Shown: positions 17,061 through 25,239, counted from the stretch's first letter. The stretch: 64,000 bases of DNA from Planctomycetota bacterium (GCA_016209685.1 JACQVQ010000001.1:18397-82396), one strand, 5' to 3'. The notes: generated by a model not told the origin, from the sequence alone. Made by a program: numbers and translations.

Positions 17061-18734
17061 TTGCAACTAAGAGACATAACCAGGACCCCAGGGCGATTCC
17101 GCAGGCTCTCCCAGATACTCCAGGTACTGGTAAGGCACGGCTTTGGTCACCTGGTATACCGCCTGAAGCTCCACGAACATCTACCTATCGGCAGGCGTTT
17201 CCTGGAAAAGCACGTCCCTGAGGATGTGCCATTACCTGCCCGCACGGTGCGAGTCCTCCAGGAGCTTGGCCCATTATACGTCAAGCTCGGCCAGTTCCTC
17301 TCCACACGCCCGGACATCGTGCCAGAGGAATTTATCTCAGAGTTCTGTAAGCTCCAGAGGGAGGTTAAACCCTTTGACCCAAGACTTGCCAGGGCCACCA
17401 TAGAGGCGGAACTGAAGTCCCCCATAAACAAACTCTTTGCAGAGTTCCAGGACAAACCCCTCGCCTGCGGCTCTATCGCCCAGGTACATGCCGCCAGGCT
17501 GAAGGACCTTACCGAGGTGGTGGTGAAGGTCAAGAGGCCGGGGATAGAGGAGGTCGTCTGGAGCGACCTTGACCTGCTGTCCCTTATCGCAGAAAGGGCG
17601 GAGCGGATAGAGGAACTAAAGTTCTTCTGTCCTACCATGCTCGTGGAGGAGTTCTACAGGCTCATCAATAATGAGATGGACTTCGTCTCAGAGGCCTCCA
17701 ACACGGCCAAGTTCTACAACCTCTATGCCAGGGACCCAAACGTCGTGATACCCAGGGTCTACTGGGACCTCTCCACCTCCAGCGTCCTGACCCTGCAGAG
17801 GATGAAGCATACCAGCGCTGGAGACCTGGCCCTCCTGGAGGCAACGGGTGTGGATAAGAAGAAGCTGGCTACCACCCTCCTGAGAAACTTCATAGAACAA
17901 TACTTCAAGGCGGGGCTTTTCCATGCAGACCCCCATCCTGGGAACCTCATGGTAACCAGGGAAGGCCAACTCTGCATGATAGATTTTGGACAGGTGGGCC
18001 ACATCTCGGATGACCTCAAGGGCCAACTCACCACCGCCCTGTTAGCCCTCTTGCAGAAAGACATGGACCTTTACATAGAGGTCTTTACGGATTTAGGGGC
18101 CATCCCCGAGGACGGCAAACTGGAGGCCCTCAGGCTGGCCCTCCGTGAGACCATTGAGAAGTTCATGGGCATCCCCATAAAGAGGATAGACCCCCGCAGG
18201 GCCTTCTTTGACATGATGAAGGTGGCCAGGGACTACCACCTGATACTGCCCAGGGACTTCGTCCTCCTGGGAAAGTCCTTTACTACCGTTACCAGCATGG
18301 CCCGTCAGCTAGACCCGGACCTTGACCTACAGGTCATGGTTGCCCCATTTGCCAGGAGTTTTTTCATAGAAAGTCTCTCAAGGGAACGCATCTCCCGCCT
18401 GGCGAGGGAGGGTTCCTGGCACCTCTCCAACCTCCTCTCCCATGGCCCCAGGGAGGCCAGGCAGCTACTGAAGAAACTCCTCACGGGAAAGATGCAGGTC
18501 TCCCTCAGGCACGTGGAGCTTGATAACTTCGCCTACGAGCTGGACAGGTCCAGTAACCGCCTGGCCCTCAGCATAATCCTCGCCGCCACTGTCATATCCT
18601 CCAGCCTCGTCATGATGGCCAAAGTTGGCCCCACGTGGCAAGACATGCCGCTAATAGGCATCCTGGGCTACCTCTTCGCCACTATAATGGGTATATGGCT
18701 GGCCATAGGGATATTCAGGTCGGGGAGGTTGTAA
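17061..18734 (+). CDS. ubiB: ABC1/UbiB-family atypical protein kinase-like ATPase
   Basis: ADCK/UbiB family, linked to quinone or isoprenoid-lipid biosynthesis at the inner membrane. TTG at 17061 is chosen because AGGAGGT lies 6 nt upstream, giving 557 aa. Visible family features: the KxGQ motif LYVKLGQFLSTRPD (about 72-85), the Ala-rich nucleotide loop CGSIAQVHAARL (about 133-144), the lysine in VVVKVKRPG, EMDFVSEASN, HADPHPGNLMV and the metal-binding IDFGQVGH (about 300-312). Two C-terminal hydrophobic segments (about 503-520 and 530-550) would anchor it. Quinone genes are not nearby, so the specific role is open. Confidence 0.9.
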   Translation: MQLRDITRTPGRFRRLSQILQVLVRHGFGHLVYRLKLHEHLPIGRRFLEKHVPEDVPLPARTVRVLQELGPLYVKLGQFLSTRPDIVPEEFISEFCKLQREVKPFDPRLARATIEAELKSPINKLFAEFQDKPLACGSIAQVHAARLKDLTEVVVKVKRPGIEEVVWSDLDLLSLIAERAERIEELKFFCPTMLVEEFYRLINNEMDFVSEASNTAKFYNLYARDPNVVIPRVYWDLSTSSVLTLQRMKHTSAGDLALLEATGVDKKKLATTLLRNFIEQYFKAGLFHADPHPGNLMVTREGQLCMIDFGQVGHISDDLKGQLTTALLALLQKDMDLYIEVFTDLGAIPEDGKLEALRLALRETIEKFMGIPIKRIDPRRAFFDMMKVARDYHLILPRDFVLLGKSFTTVTSMARQLDPDLDLQVMVAPFARSFFIESLSRERISRLAREGSWHLSNLLSHGPREARQLLKKLLTGKMQVSLRHVELDNFAYELDRSSNRLALSIILAATVISSSLVMMAKVGPTWQDMPLIGILGYLFATIMGIWLAIGIFRSGRL

Positions 18735-18736
18735 AG

Positions 18737-18907
18737 ATGCAAAAGAATATCCCAGACCCAATCCTAAAAGAATTATCCGAAACCATCAAAGAAGAGCTTG
18801 GGGAACACATCAAGGACATCATCCTCTTTGGCTCAAGGGCAAACGTCATTCTGAGCAAAGCGAAGAATCTAATCTACAAACTAGACCCTTCGCTCCGCTC
18901 AGGGTGA
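18737..18907 (+). pseudogene. Truncated MNT-type nucleotidyltransferase, broken by a hairpin repeat
   Basis: The ATG at 18737 begins a typical minimal nucleotidyltransferase: DPILKELSETIKEEL, then DIILFGSRAN, where intact relatives continue into the GSxxR...DxD catalytic region. From 18845 the frame runs into the GTCATTCTGAG...CAGGGTGAC hairpin, giving the peptide VILSKAKNL and a stop at 18905-18907. The two catalytic Asp residues are missing, so this is a remnant of a MntA/HEPN-type toxin-antitoxin component or of a stand-alone transferase. Confidence 0.7.
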
Positions 18908-18908
18908 C
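18845..18908. repeat. GTCATTCTGAG...CAGGGTGAC hairpin inside the nucleotidyltransferase remnant
   Basis: An imperfect inverted repeat of 64 nt (GTCATTCTGAGCAAAGCGAA paired with TTCGCTCCGCTCAGGGTGAC). It is the core of the MITE-like elements but lacks their GAGACCTCTG ends. It truncates the gene at residue 36. Confidence 0.75.
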
Positions 18909-19012
18909 ACCCAGACAATCAAAATTCCAACAGGAGATGGTAAGAGGGAATTCCCCCTTACATTTTGGGCTATTTCTTAACCACAAAAATCATTTATAAT
19001 TAACCTCAATAA

Positions 19013-20143
19013 ATGTCCCCCAAAACAAAAAACCCCCTCCCCCCGGGCAACTACTTCTTTGAGGGTAACCAGGCCTGTGCGGAGGCGGCCATTGCGGCCG
19101 GGTGCAGGTTCTTTGCGGGTTACCCCATCTCACCCTCCAGTGAGATAATGGAGAGACTCTCCTGGCGGCTCCCGGAGGTGGGCGGGGTGTTCATCCAGAT
19201 GGAGGATGAGATTGCCTCCATCTCGGCAGTAATCGGGGCCGTATGGGCCGGGGCCAGGGCCATGACGGCCACCAGCGGACCGGGTCTCAGCCTCATGCTG
19301 GAAAACATAGGTTACGCTATCATTACCGAGACCCCCTGCGTCATAGTGGACGTACAGAGGGCCGGCCCCTCCACAGGACAGGCCACCAGACCCTATGACG
19401 GCGACATCATGCAGGTCAAGTGGGGCTCAAGCGGCGATTACCAAATCATCGCCCTCGCCCCCTGGTCAGTGCAGGAGGTGTATGACCTCACCATACGGGC
19501 CTTTAACCTGGCGGAACTCTACAGGGTGCCTGTCTTTGTCATGTCTGATGCGGCCCTGGCCCATCTGAGGGAGGACTGCCGTATCCCCGAAGGAGTAGAC
19601 ATAGTAGGACGCAAGAAGGCCATCGGTGCACCCCATTTTGGCACTGAAGGGCCGGCGGGGGTACCTCCTATGGCCAGCTTCGGGGAGGGGGAGGGGTTAA
19701 TCCTCACCGGTTCCACCCACGACAAATTCGGCTACCGCAAGACCCAGGACCCCAATATACAGAAGTGCCTGGTGGACAGACTCAACGAGAAGGTACTGTC
19801 CAATGCGAAGGAGATTATCCAGACGGAGGAACATTTTCTGAAGGGGGCCGAGACAGTGGTGGTCGCCTACGGACTAGTGGCCAGGGCGGCCCTGGCCGCC
19901 GTCAAGGAGGCCCGTAGCGTCGGGATAAACGTAGGACTGCTCAGGCTCAAGACCCTCTGGCCCTTCCCAAAGGAAGAAATAAGGGCCTTGCGGGCAAGGA
20001 GGATTATCGTCCCTGAGCTGAACAGGGGACAATTGGTAAGGGAGGTGGAGAGGGTGACGAAGGTAGAAGTAATATATGTAAACAGGGTGGATGGAGAGGT
20101 TATGGGACCTGGGGAAATCCTGGAGGCGATAAAAAGACAGTAG
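19013..20143 (+). CDS. korA: 2-oxoglutarate:ferredoxin oxidoreductase, alpha subunit
   Basis: Reversible oxidative decarboxylation of 2-oxoglutarate (or a related 2-oxoacid) to the CoA thioester with ferredoxin; oxygen-sensitive and cytoplasmic. 376 aa. Family features: GNQACAEAAIAAGCRFFAGYP at the start, PSSEIMERLS, the EDEIASISAVIGA block, TSGPGLSLM, and RAGPSTGQATRPYDGDIMQ. The C-terminal transketolase-like segment includes VVVAYGLVARAA and VPELNRGQL. The ATG lies 13 nt after TATAAT (18995-19000) with no Shine-Dalgarno, so the mRNA may be nearly leaderless. korB follows after a MITE-like element. Confidence 0.93.
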   Translation: MSPKTKNPLPPGNYFFEGNQACAEAAIAAGCRFFAGYPISPSSEIMERLSWRLPEVGGVFIQMEDEIASISAVIGAVWAGARAMTATSGPGLSLMLENIGYAIITETPCVIVDVQRAGPSTGQATRPYDGDIMQVKWGSSGDYQIIALAPWSVQEVYDLTIRAFNLAELYRVPVFVMSDAALAHLREDCRIPEGVDIVGRKKAIGAPHFGTEGPAGVPPMASFGEGEGLILTGSTHDKFGYRKTQDPNIQKCLVDRLNEKVLSNAKEIIQTEEHFLKGAETVVVAYGLVARAALAAVKEARSVGINVGLLRLKTLWPFPKEEIRALRARRIIVPELNRGQLVREVERVTKVEVIYVNRVDGEVMGPGEILEAIKRQ

Positions 20144-20167
20144 ACAGCAAACAGTAGACAGTAGACA

Positions 20168-20293
20168 AGACCTCTGCCCCCCCCTCGCTGTCATTCTGAG
20201 GGAGCGAAGCGACCGAAGAATCTCTTAAAGAACTAGATTCTTCGCTTCGCTCAGAATGACAAATAGTGCTGTGTAGACTTTTGCAGAGGTCTC
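20168..20293. mobile_element. MITE-like element between korA and korB
   Basis: About 126 nt. Terminal inverted repeats AGACCTCTGC / GCAGAGGTCT enclose GTCATTCTGAGGGAGCGAAG...CTTCGCTCAGAATGAC inverted arms and a GTGTAGACTTTT right flank. It is about 85-90 percent the same as the element at 21293. No coding capacity of its own. Upstream, 20137-20168 is an ACAGTAGACAG tandem low-complexity run. Confidence 0.75.
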
Positions 20294-20316
20294 TAGACAG
20301 GGAAAAAAGGAACCTA

Positions 20317-21084
20317 ATGGAAGCCACCTGGAAAAAATATCTAAGAAGAGAGACACTGCCCCTGCCCTTCTGTCCGGGTTGCGGGCATGGCATATTGCTC
20401 GGGGCTATCCTGAGGGCCATTGACGCCTCAGGAATAGACATAAAGGACATGCTCTTTGTCTCAGGAATAGGTTGTGCGGGCTGGATACCCAGTCCACACA
20501 TAAAGGCCGACACCATGCACGTAACCCATGGGCGGCCCATAGCCTTCGCCACCGGGGCCAAGCTCTTTAACCCCAGGCTCAAGGTCATGGTGGTGAGCGG
20601 TGATGGGGATTTGGCCTCCATCGGGGGCAATCACCTTATCCATGCGGCAAGGCGGGACGTTGACATGGTCGTGATATGTGCCAATAACGAGATATACGGC
20701 ATGACCGGCGGTCAGGTCTCCCCCACTACTGGACTGGGGGCAAAGACTACTACAACTTTAGCAGGAAACGTAGAGCCACCCCTGGATTTGTGCAGGCTGG
20801 TGGAGGCGGCCGGGGCAAGCTACGTGGCCAGGTCAACCGTCTTTCACCTGGAACACCTGATAGGAATTCTTAAGAAGGCCCTAAGCCATAAGGGTTTTTC
20901 CTTTATAGACGCCCTCTCACCCTGCCCCGTGCAGTACGGGAGGCGTAACCTCTACGCCTCAGCGTCAGAGCAACTAAAAGACCTGGAAAAGAGGTGCATC
21001 TCACTGGAGAAGGCCAGGGACATGACCCAGGAGGCATTAAAGGGGAAGATAATAATAGGGGAGTTTGTGTGTAGGGGTGACTGA
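20317..21084 (+). CDS. korB: 2-oxoglutarate:ferredoxin oxidoreductase, beta subunit
   Basis: TPP-binding subunit, 255 aa from ATG 20317 (AAGGA upstream; the longer frame runs into MITE DNA). Motifs: LPFCPGCGHGILLGA, VSGIGCAGWIPS, and the TPP/Mg motif GDGDLASIGGNHLIHAARRD followed by NNEIYGMTGGQVSPTTGLGAKT. These match KorB/OorB. Partner korA lies upstream and korC downstream after debris. No separate ferredoxin (delta) subunit gene is found. Confidence 0.93.
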   Translation: MEATWKKYLRRETLPLPFCPGCGHGILLGAILRAIDASGIDIKDMLFVSGIGCAGWIPSPHIKADTMHVTHGRPIAFATGAKLFNPRLKVMVVSGDGDLASIGGNHLIHAARRDVDMVVICANNEIYGMTGGQVSPTTGLGAKTTTTLAGNVEPPLDLCRLVEAAGASYVARSTVFHLEHLIGILKKALSHKGFSFIDALSPCPVQYGRRNLYASASEQLKDLEKRCISLEKARDMTQEALKGKIIIGEFVCRGD

Positions 21085-21090
21085 TTAATT

Positions 21091-21547
21091 ATGGAACAAG
21101 GCAAAATCGTTCAGATATTGATTAAGCGGGGAAGCGAATTATTTAGTTCACCTTATAAAAAAGTAGAATTTACCAAAGATTCAGAGGCGGATGACTTGCT
21201 AAATAATTTAAAACAATTTCCACACGCCTTTGTGCTTGCTTGTGTAATGGATAGACAACTTAAAGCTGAAAGAGCTTGGCAAATTCCCTATTGAGATCTC
21301 TGAAAAACTCCACGCGCTTGTCATTCTGAGGGAGCGAAGCGACCGAAGAATCTCCTAAAAGACCAGATTCTTCGCTTCGCTCAGAATGACAAGTAGTGTT
21401 GTGTAGACTTTTTCAGAGGTCTCAAATCCTGAATATCCGGGAATCTTTGATTTTTCTGCGTGGGAAATTGGTAGGGAGAGGTGCAGACCCAAAAACCCGG
21501 ATTGTAAAAATTGTTACCTTAACGAATATTGCCCAAAAAATATTTAG
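21091..21547 (+). pseudogene. Remnant of an endonuclease III-type DNA glycosylase, split by a MITE
   Basis: The N-terminal piece (21091-21294, 67 aa) begins 6 nt after korB and carries FSSPYKKVEFTKDSEADDLL and FVLACVMDRQLKAERAWQIP, similar to FeS-loop glycosylase-like proteins. Its stop lies in the MITE end (21293-21423). Right after the MITE another frame reads FDFSAWEIGRERC, followed by the four-Cys FeS-cluster loop C-x6-C-x2-C-x5-C (CRPKNPDCKNCYLNEYC) and ends at TAG 21545-21547. The helix-hairpin-helix and catalytic centre expected between them are missing. So insertion was accompanied by deletion of roughly 100 or more codons. Confidence 0.75.
21293..21423. mobile_element. MITE-like element inside the glycosylase remnant
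   Basis: 131 nt bounded by GAGATCTCTGAAAAACTC and its inverted counterpart GACTTTTTCAGAGGTCTC. It carries the GTCATTCTGAGGGAGCGAAG / CTTCGCTTCGCTCAGAATGAC arms. It is the cleanest copy of the family in the window. No transposase is present, so a non-autonomous element is likely. Confidence 0.8.
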
Positions 21548-21568
21548 TGCCGGGGGCGTTCTTGACGC

Positions 21569-21979
21569 TTAGACCCATATCATCAAGACCTCATGTTCTA
21601 CCTGTTTGAACTCCCTATCTCCTGTAACAACGTGGGCCTTTCGTTGTTTGGCCAGAGCGGCGGCAAAGCAGTCGGCAAAGGACATCCGGTGGTGGGCCTT
21701 AAACCTGCCTGCTTCACGGGTAAGTCTCCAGTCTGCGTCAACGAATTCTATCCCCAGCTCATGGAGTTCAGCAATGCTTTTATCGGCCTCAACCTCGGAC
21801 GTCCGGCGGGTAATGATGTACCAGACCTCCCCTGCAGTTACCACGGTCATCATCAGCGGGATGTTGTTTTCGTGGGCGTCGGCGATAAGGGCGGCAACTT
21901 TCTCTCCTGAAACCTCATCCCCCAGGTATGCGATAACTGACCACGAGTCCAGTACAATCGCCTTAGGTTTGTGTGGCAT
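21569..21979 (-). CDS. vapC: PIN-domain ribonuclease toxin, VapC family
   Basis: 136 aa. PIN-domain acidic residues are in place: Asp in AIVLDSWSVIAYL (about 11), Glu in VTAGEVWYI (about 51), Asp in SFADCFAAALA (about 101) and TGDREF (about 119), so the Mg-dependent RNase site looks intact. The start overlaps the stop of the upstream antitoxin (TAATG), which implies coupled translation. It is divergent to the kor genes and sits in the debris between korB and korC. Confidence 0.9.
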   Translation of the reverse strand: MPHKPKAIVLDSWSVIAYLGDEVSGEKVAALIADAHENNIPLMMTVVTAGEVWYIITRRTSEVEADKSIAELHELGIEFVDADWRLTREAGRFKAHHRMSFADCFAAALAKQRKAHVVTGDREFKQVEHEVLMIWV

Positions 21980-22209
21980 TACAGTTCCTTTTCGTGCTCT
22001 TTCTCCGCCATGAGGGCCTTTAGTAAGCCCTTGCCACGATATTTACCACACAGACTGTAAATATACTCACGCGTAATGGGTTTCAAGACTATGCGCTGTG
22101 TCTTTTCATCTACCTCAATCTGGAGGCGTGTACCTCCTTTAATCCCAAACCTGCGGCGCAGTGACGCTGGTATTACGATTTGGCCCTTCGCAGTTGCAGT
22201 CGTTTTCAT
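21979..22209 (-). CDS. vapB: AbrB/MazE-type antitoxin, VapB
   Basis: 76 aa from ATG 22209, with AGGAGG about 6 nt upstream. The N-terminal SpoVT/AbrB swapped-hairpin DNA-binding domain (TTATAKGQIVIPASLRRRFG, then GTRLQIEVDE) is followed by a toxin-binding tail (REYIYSLCGKYRGKG). Overlaps vapC by one base. Presumably autorepresses the pair. Confidence 0.9.
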   Translation of the reverse strand: MKTTATAKGQIVIPASLRRRFGIKGGTRLQIEVDEKTQRIVLKPITREYIYSLCGKYRGKGLLKALMAEKEHEKEL

Positions 22210-22450
22210 ATCAAACCTCCTGTTAACAGTATAACACAACTCAGAAGTAAGTCAAATATCTTTGACTTACATTCAAGCATTGTCAAATCATGCCAGAGGC
22301 AGACCCGCCCGCCTCAGGCAGATTTTCAACCTCTGGCGGGCTTTTGGGTATTTTTACAAATTTCCACCCTGGACAGGACTTTCTCCTGAGGTGATAGGGG
22401 ACTTGCCCCCTGCAAAATAAATAGAGATACACCCCGGTTATTTATATAAT
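22210..22450. other. Intergenic DNA without a gene (vapB to MITE 3)
   Basis: Holds the divergent vapB 5' region and a run of degenerate palindromes (GCCAGAGG...CCTCTGGCGGG, and CCGCCTCAGG at about 22310). I see no coding sequence and no clear terminator. Confidence 0.5.
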
Positions 22451-22673
22451 GAGAGCTCTGAAAAAGTCGCCATCGCACTGCCTGTCCCGCCTGAGGCGTC
22501 CTCCTGAGGCGGACTTTCAGAATTTTCAACATTCTGAGCGGAGTAGGGGCGAACGGCCGTTCGCCCCTACAGCAAAGAAACTAGACCCTTCGCTTCGCTC
22601 AGGGTGACAGGAAGTGGCGTCATTCTGAGTAAGCCGAAGGAATGACAAGCGAGTGGAGTTTTTCAGAGGTCTC
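22451..22673. mobile_element. MITE-like composite element upstream of korC
   Basis: 223 nt from GAGAGCTCTGAAAAAGTC to TTTTTCAGAGGTCTC. It contains degenerate CCGCCTGAGGCG units (about 22487-22512), an intact GTAGGGGC palindrome (22543-22570) and the GCTTCGCTCAGGGTGAC core, so several repeat types are nested. It ends 14 nt before the korC ATG, which has no Shine-Dalgarno, so the element forms the 5' flank of korC and may carry its promoter. Confidence 0.7.
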
Positions 22674-22687
22674 ATAATAATTCATCC

Positions 22688-23227
22688 ATGAAAAAAGAAA
22701 TCAGGATAGCAGGACTCGGCGGCCAGGGGGTGGTCTTTGCGGCGCAACTCCTGGGGAAGGCTGGGGTGCTGGAAGGGTGGTGCGACTCGCAGTCCAGTTT
22801 CTATGGCCCTGAGAGCAGGGGTACCTCCTGTTACGGGGACGTCGTCCTCTCCAGAGAGTCCGTAGACTTCCCCTTCGTAACAATACCTGATATACTGATA
22901 GCCCTCTGTCAGGAGGGGTACGATAGGTTTGCAAGAGATACTACAGGATTCATTCTTTACGACCCTGGGAGGGTGGTACCTGACCCTTCCCTCAAGACAA
23001 GCCATCTCCCTGTACCATGCGAGGAGGTGGCCCAGAGGGAGCTGGGGAAAAAGATGGTAGCGAACCTGATAGCCCTGGCGGCTGGTTGTGCAAGGACAGG
23101 GATAATCAAGAAGGAGTCCCTTATTAAGGCACTGACAGAGATGACAGAGGAGTCTCATCGCCCCGTTAACCTAAAGGCCCTGGAACTAGGGTGGGAATTA
23201 GGGATAAAGGAGGTTACCAGTGCCTGA
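22688..23227 (+). CDS. korC: 2-oxoacid:ferredoxin oxidoreductase, gamma subunit
   Basis: 179-aa gamma subunit of the KorABC complex. It has the family's glycine-rich start RIAGLGGQGVVFAAQLLGKA and SSFYGPESRGTSCYGDVVLS, then IALCQEGYDRF. It is 1.6 kb downstream of korB; in intact clusters the subunits are contiguous, so the gap is secondary. It overlaps the following aminotransferase by 8 nt. Confidence 0.9.
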   Translation: MKKEIRIAGLGGQGVVFAAQLLGKAGVLEGWCDSQSSFYGPESRGTSCYGDVVLSRESVDFPFVTIPDILIALCQEGYDRFARDTTGFILYDPGRVVPDPSLKTSHLPVPCEEVAQRELGKKMVANLIALAAGCARTGIIKKESLIKALTEMTEESHRPVNLKALELGWELGIKEVTSA

Positions 23228-24563
23228 AAGATCTTTTACCTCAATTAAAATAAAAGTAAAGCCCCCCGGACCCCAGGCCAGGGCCTTTCTTAAGAGGGAC
23301 ACAAAATACATCTCCCCCTCCTCAGCCAGGGCCTATCCGCTGGTAGTAAGGCGCGCACAGGGGACTATGGTGGAGGACGTGGATGGGAACCGCTACCTGG
23401 ACTTCACCGCAGGGGTGGCGGTTACAAGCACCGGTCATTGTCACCCCGAGGTGGTGAGGGCAATCCGTGAGCAGGCTGGGGAACTCCTCCACATGTCAGG
23501 GGCAGATTTCTTTAACCCTCTGCAGATAGAGCTTGCCGAAAGACTGGACAAATTATGCCCTGGGCCTTCCCCCAAGCAGGTATTCTTCAGTAACTCAGGG
23601 GCAGAGTCTGTGGAGTCGGCCATAAAACTCGTCCGTTACCATACAGGACGCCCTTACATCATTGCCTTCGTCGGTGCCTTCCATGGGCGGACTATGGGCG
23701 CACTCTCCCTTAACGCAAGCAGGCCCATCCACAGAAAGGGTTTCTCACCCCTGGTGCCTGGGGTAATCCACGTCCCCTATGCCTACTGTTACCGATGCCC
23801 CTATGGGGAAACTCACCCCAGGGAGGAGCTGGCCTGCATCAAGTGGATAGCGGAGGAACTCTTCAAGAGCTACGTCCCACCCGAAGAGGTGGCGGCGGTG
23901 TTCGTTGAGCCTATCCAGGGAGAGGGGGGTTACATAGTCCCACCACGGGCCTTTCTGAAGGACCTGTCCGCCTTATGCAAAAAATATGGTATCCTCCTCG
24001 TGGCCGATGAGGTGCAATCGGGGACGGGCAGGACGGGGAAGATGCTGGCCGTAGAGCACTCTGGCGTAAAACCAGACGTCGTCTGCCTGGCTAAGGGTAT
24101 AGCCTCCGGACTCCCCCTGGGGGCAACTATAGCCAGGCAGGAGATAATGGGCTGGCCCCCGGGCTCACATGCCAGCACCTTCGGGGGAAACCCTGTGAGC
24201 TGCCGCTCCGCCCTGGCCACACTGGAACTCCTGGAGGGTGGCCTAATGGATAATGCGAGAAAGGTGGGGGATTACCTCCTGAAGGGACTGAGGGGCCTTT
24301 ATAAGGACCACCCCATTATAGGCGACGTCCGGGGTAAGGGTCTCATGATTGGCATAGAACTGGTAAAGGACAGAGAGACCAAAGAGAGGGCCTCAAAGGA
24401 GAGGGATAAGATTGTCCGGAGGGCCTTTGAGAAGGGACTCCTCCTATTAGGCTGTGGCAGGAACTCTATCCGTTTTGCCCCACCATTAATTATTACCAGG
24501 AAGGAGGCCGATACCGCCCTGACTGTCCTGGAAGAGGTACTGGGAGAGGTGGTACTTCACTAG
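23220..24563 (+). CDS. Class III PLP aminotransferase (acetylornithine / 4-aminobutyrate type)
   Basis: 447 aa from GTG 23220, with AAAGGAGG ahead of it inside korC. Class-III fold markers: NRYLDFTAGVAVTSTGHCHP, FFSNSGAESVESAIKLVRYHTG, FVGAFHGRTMGALSL, VEPIQGEGGYIVPP, the PLP Asp in LLVADEVQSGTGRTGK and the Schiff-base Lys in VCLAKGIASGLPLG. These acyl-acceptor enzymes transfer an amino group to 2-oxoglutarate, making glutamate. The translational overlap with korC suggests that its 2-oxoacid or amino-acid partner is tied to the Kor complex. The exact substrate cannot be read from the sequence. Confidence 0.88.
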   Translation: MPERSFTSIKIKVKPPGPQARAFLKRDTKYISPSSARAYPLVVRRAQGTMVEDVDGNRYLDFTAGVAVTSTGHCHPEVVRAIREQAGELLHMSGADFFNPLQIELAERLDKLCPGPSPKQVFFSNSGAESVESAIKLVRYHTGRPYIIAFVGAFHGRTMGALSLNASRPIHRKGFSPLVPGVIHVPYAYCYRCPYGETHPREELACIKWIAEELFKSYVPPEEVAAVFVEPIQGEGGYIVPPRAFLKDLSALCKKYGILLVADEVQSGTGRTGKMLAVEHSGVKPDVVCLAKGIASGLPLGATIARQEIMGWPPGSHASTFGGNPVSCRSALATLELLEGGLMDNARKVGDYLLKGLRGLYKDHPIIGDVRGKGLMIGIELVKDRETKERASKERDKIVRRAFEKGLLLLGCGRNSIRFAPPLIITRKEADTALTVLEEVLGEVVLH

Positions 24564-24567
24564 AAAA

Positions 24568-25209
24568 ATGGCAAGGCCACTACAGACAAAATACAAGCTG
24601 TCATTATTAATTCTATGTCTCTCCTTGTCCCTGGCGGTAAGGCCACTCCCTGCGGTGGCAGGGCCACCCCAACCGAAGGAGGCAGGTGAGTCCGGAGAGG
24701 GCCTCTTTGAGAGGATGATTATAGATAAAATTACCTCCATTGAGTCCAGCCTCAAGGAATTGACACAGAAGGTAGAAAACATAGAAAAGCGGCTGTCCAG
24801 GGTGGAAAGGGGACTCGTGGCAAGACCCGCCGGTCCTCCCCTTACCTCACAAGGAGGGGCATCCGCCTCAGGCGGACCACCTGCCCCCCAGGAGCCACCT
24901 AAGAAGAGGCTCAAGGACACAGTCCCAAAGGAGAAAGACATAGAGGATGGACTGCGCGTCATTAACGTTGACTACTACGGTGCGGGGGATAATACCCTTT
25001 TCAAGGCAGAAATTGAGAATAGTACGTCATACGATATTGCAAACGCCTTATTCAAGATTGAGGTCTACGGGGAACAAAACAACCTGCTGGGTTTTGAGTC
25101 CTGGGAGCTACAGGACATACTCCGGGCATGGCCCAAGAAGTTTACAATACTTATATACAAGGTTGACCCCGACCTTATAGCGAATTATACGGTTAGACGC
25201 TTCAAGTAA
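24568..25209 (+). CDS. Secreted protein with coiled coil and C-terminal beta domain, unknown function
   Basis: 213 aa, 4 nt after the aminotransferase. A signal peptide (residues 1-31, LSLLILCLSLSLAV...AVAG) is followed by a short coiled coil (ITSIESSLKELTQKVENIEK, about 51-75) and a Pro/Gly linker that contains SASGG from the 15-nt palindrome. The C-terminal about 85 residues (VINVDYYGAGDNTLFKAEIE, then FESWELQDILRAWPKKF) look like an FxLYD/DUF3426-style beta-sandwich for peptide or surface binding. I do not recognise a named family. Confidence 0.7.
   Translation: MARPLQTKYKLSLLILCLSLSLAVRPLPAVAGPPQPKEAGESGEGLFERMIIDKITSIESSLKELTQKVENIEKRLSRVERGLVARPAGPPLTSQGGASASGGPPAPQEPPKKRLKDTVPKEKDIEDGLRVINVDYYGAGDNTLFKAEIENSTSYDIANALFKIEVYGEQNNLLGFESWELQDILRAWPKKFTILIYKVDPDLIANYTVRRFK
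24862..24876. repeat. 15-nt palindrome in frame in the secreted coiled-coil gene
   Basis: TCCGCCTCAGGCGGA read as Ser-Ala-Ser-Gly-Gly in the linker. Identical to the clpB and rhomboid copies on the coding strand. Confidence 0.9.
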
Positions 25210-25239
25210 CGGTTGACCACAGGGGCATTGCCCATGCCC

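Noticed and set aside
20100..20630. Frame with peptide CHSERSEESSSLRDSS (minus strand)
   Set aside because: It is the translation of the hairpin repeat plus antisense korB; not a gene.
20168..22673. Possible CRISPR array from several repeat copies in one region
   Set aside because: Copies are 126-223 nt, irregularly spaced, with internal inverted repeats and no uniform spacers or cas genes.
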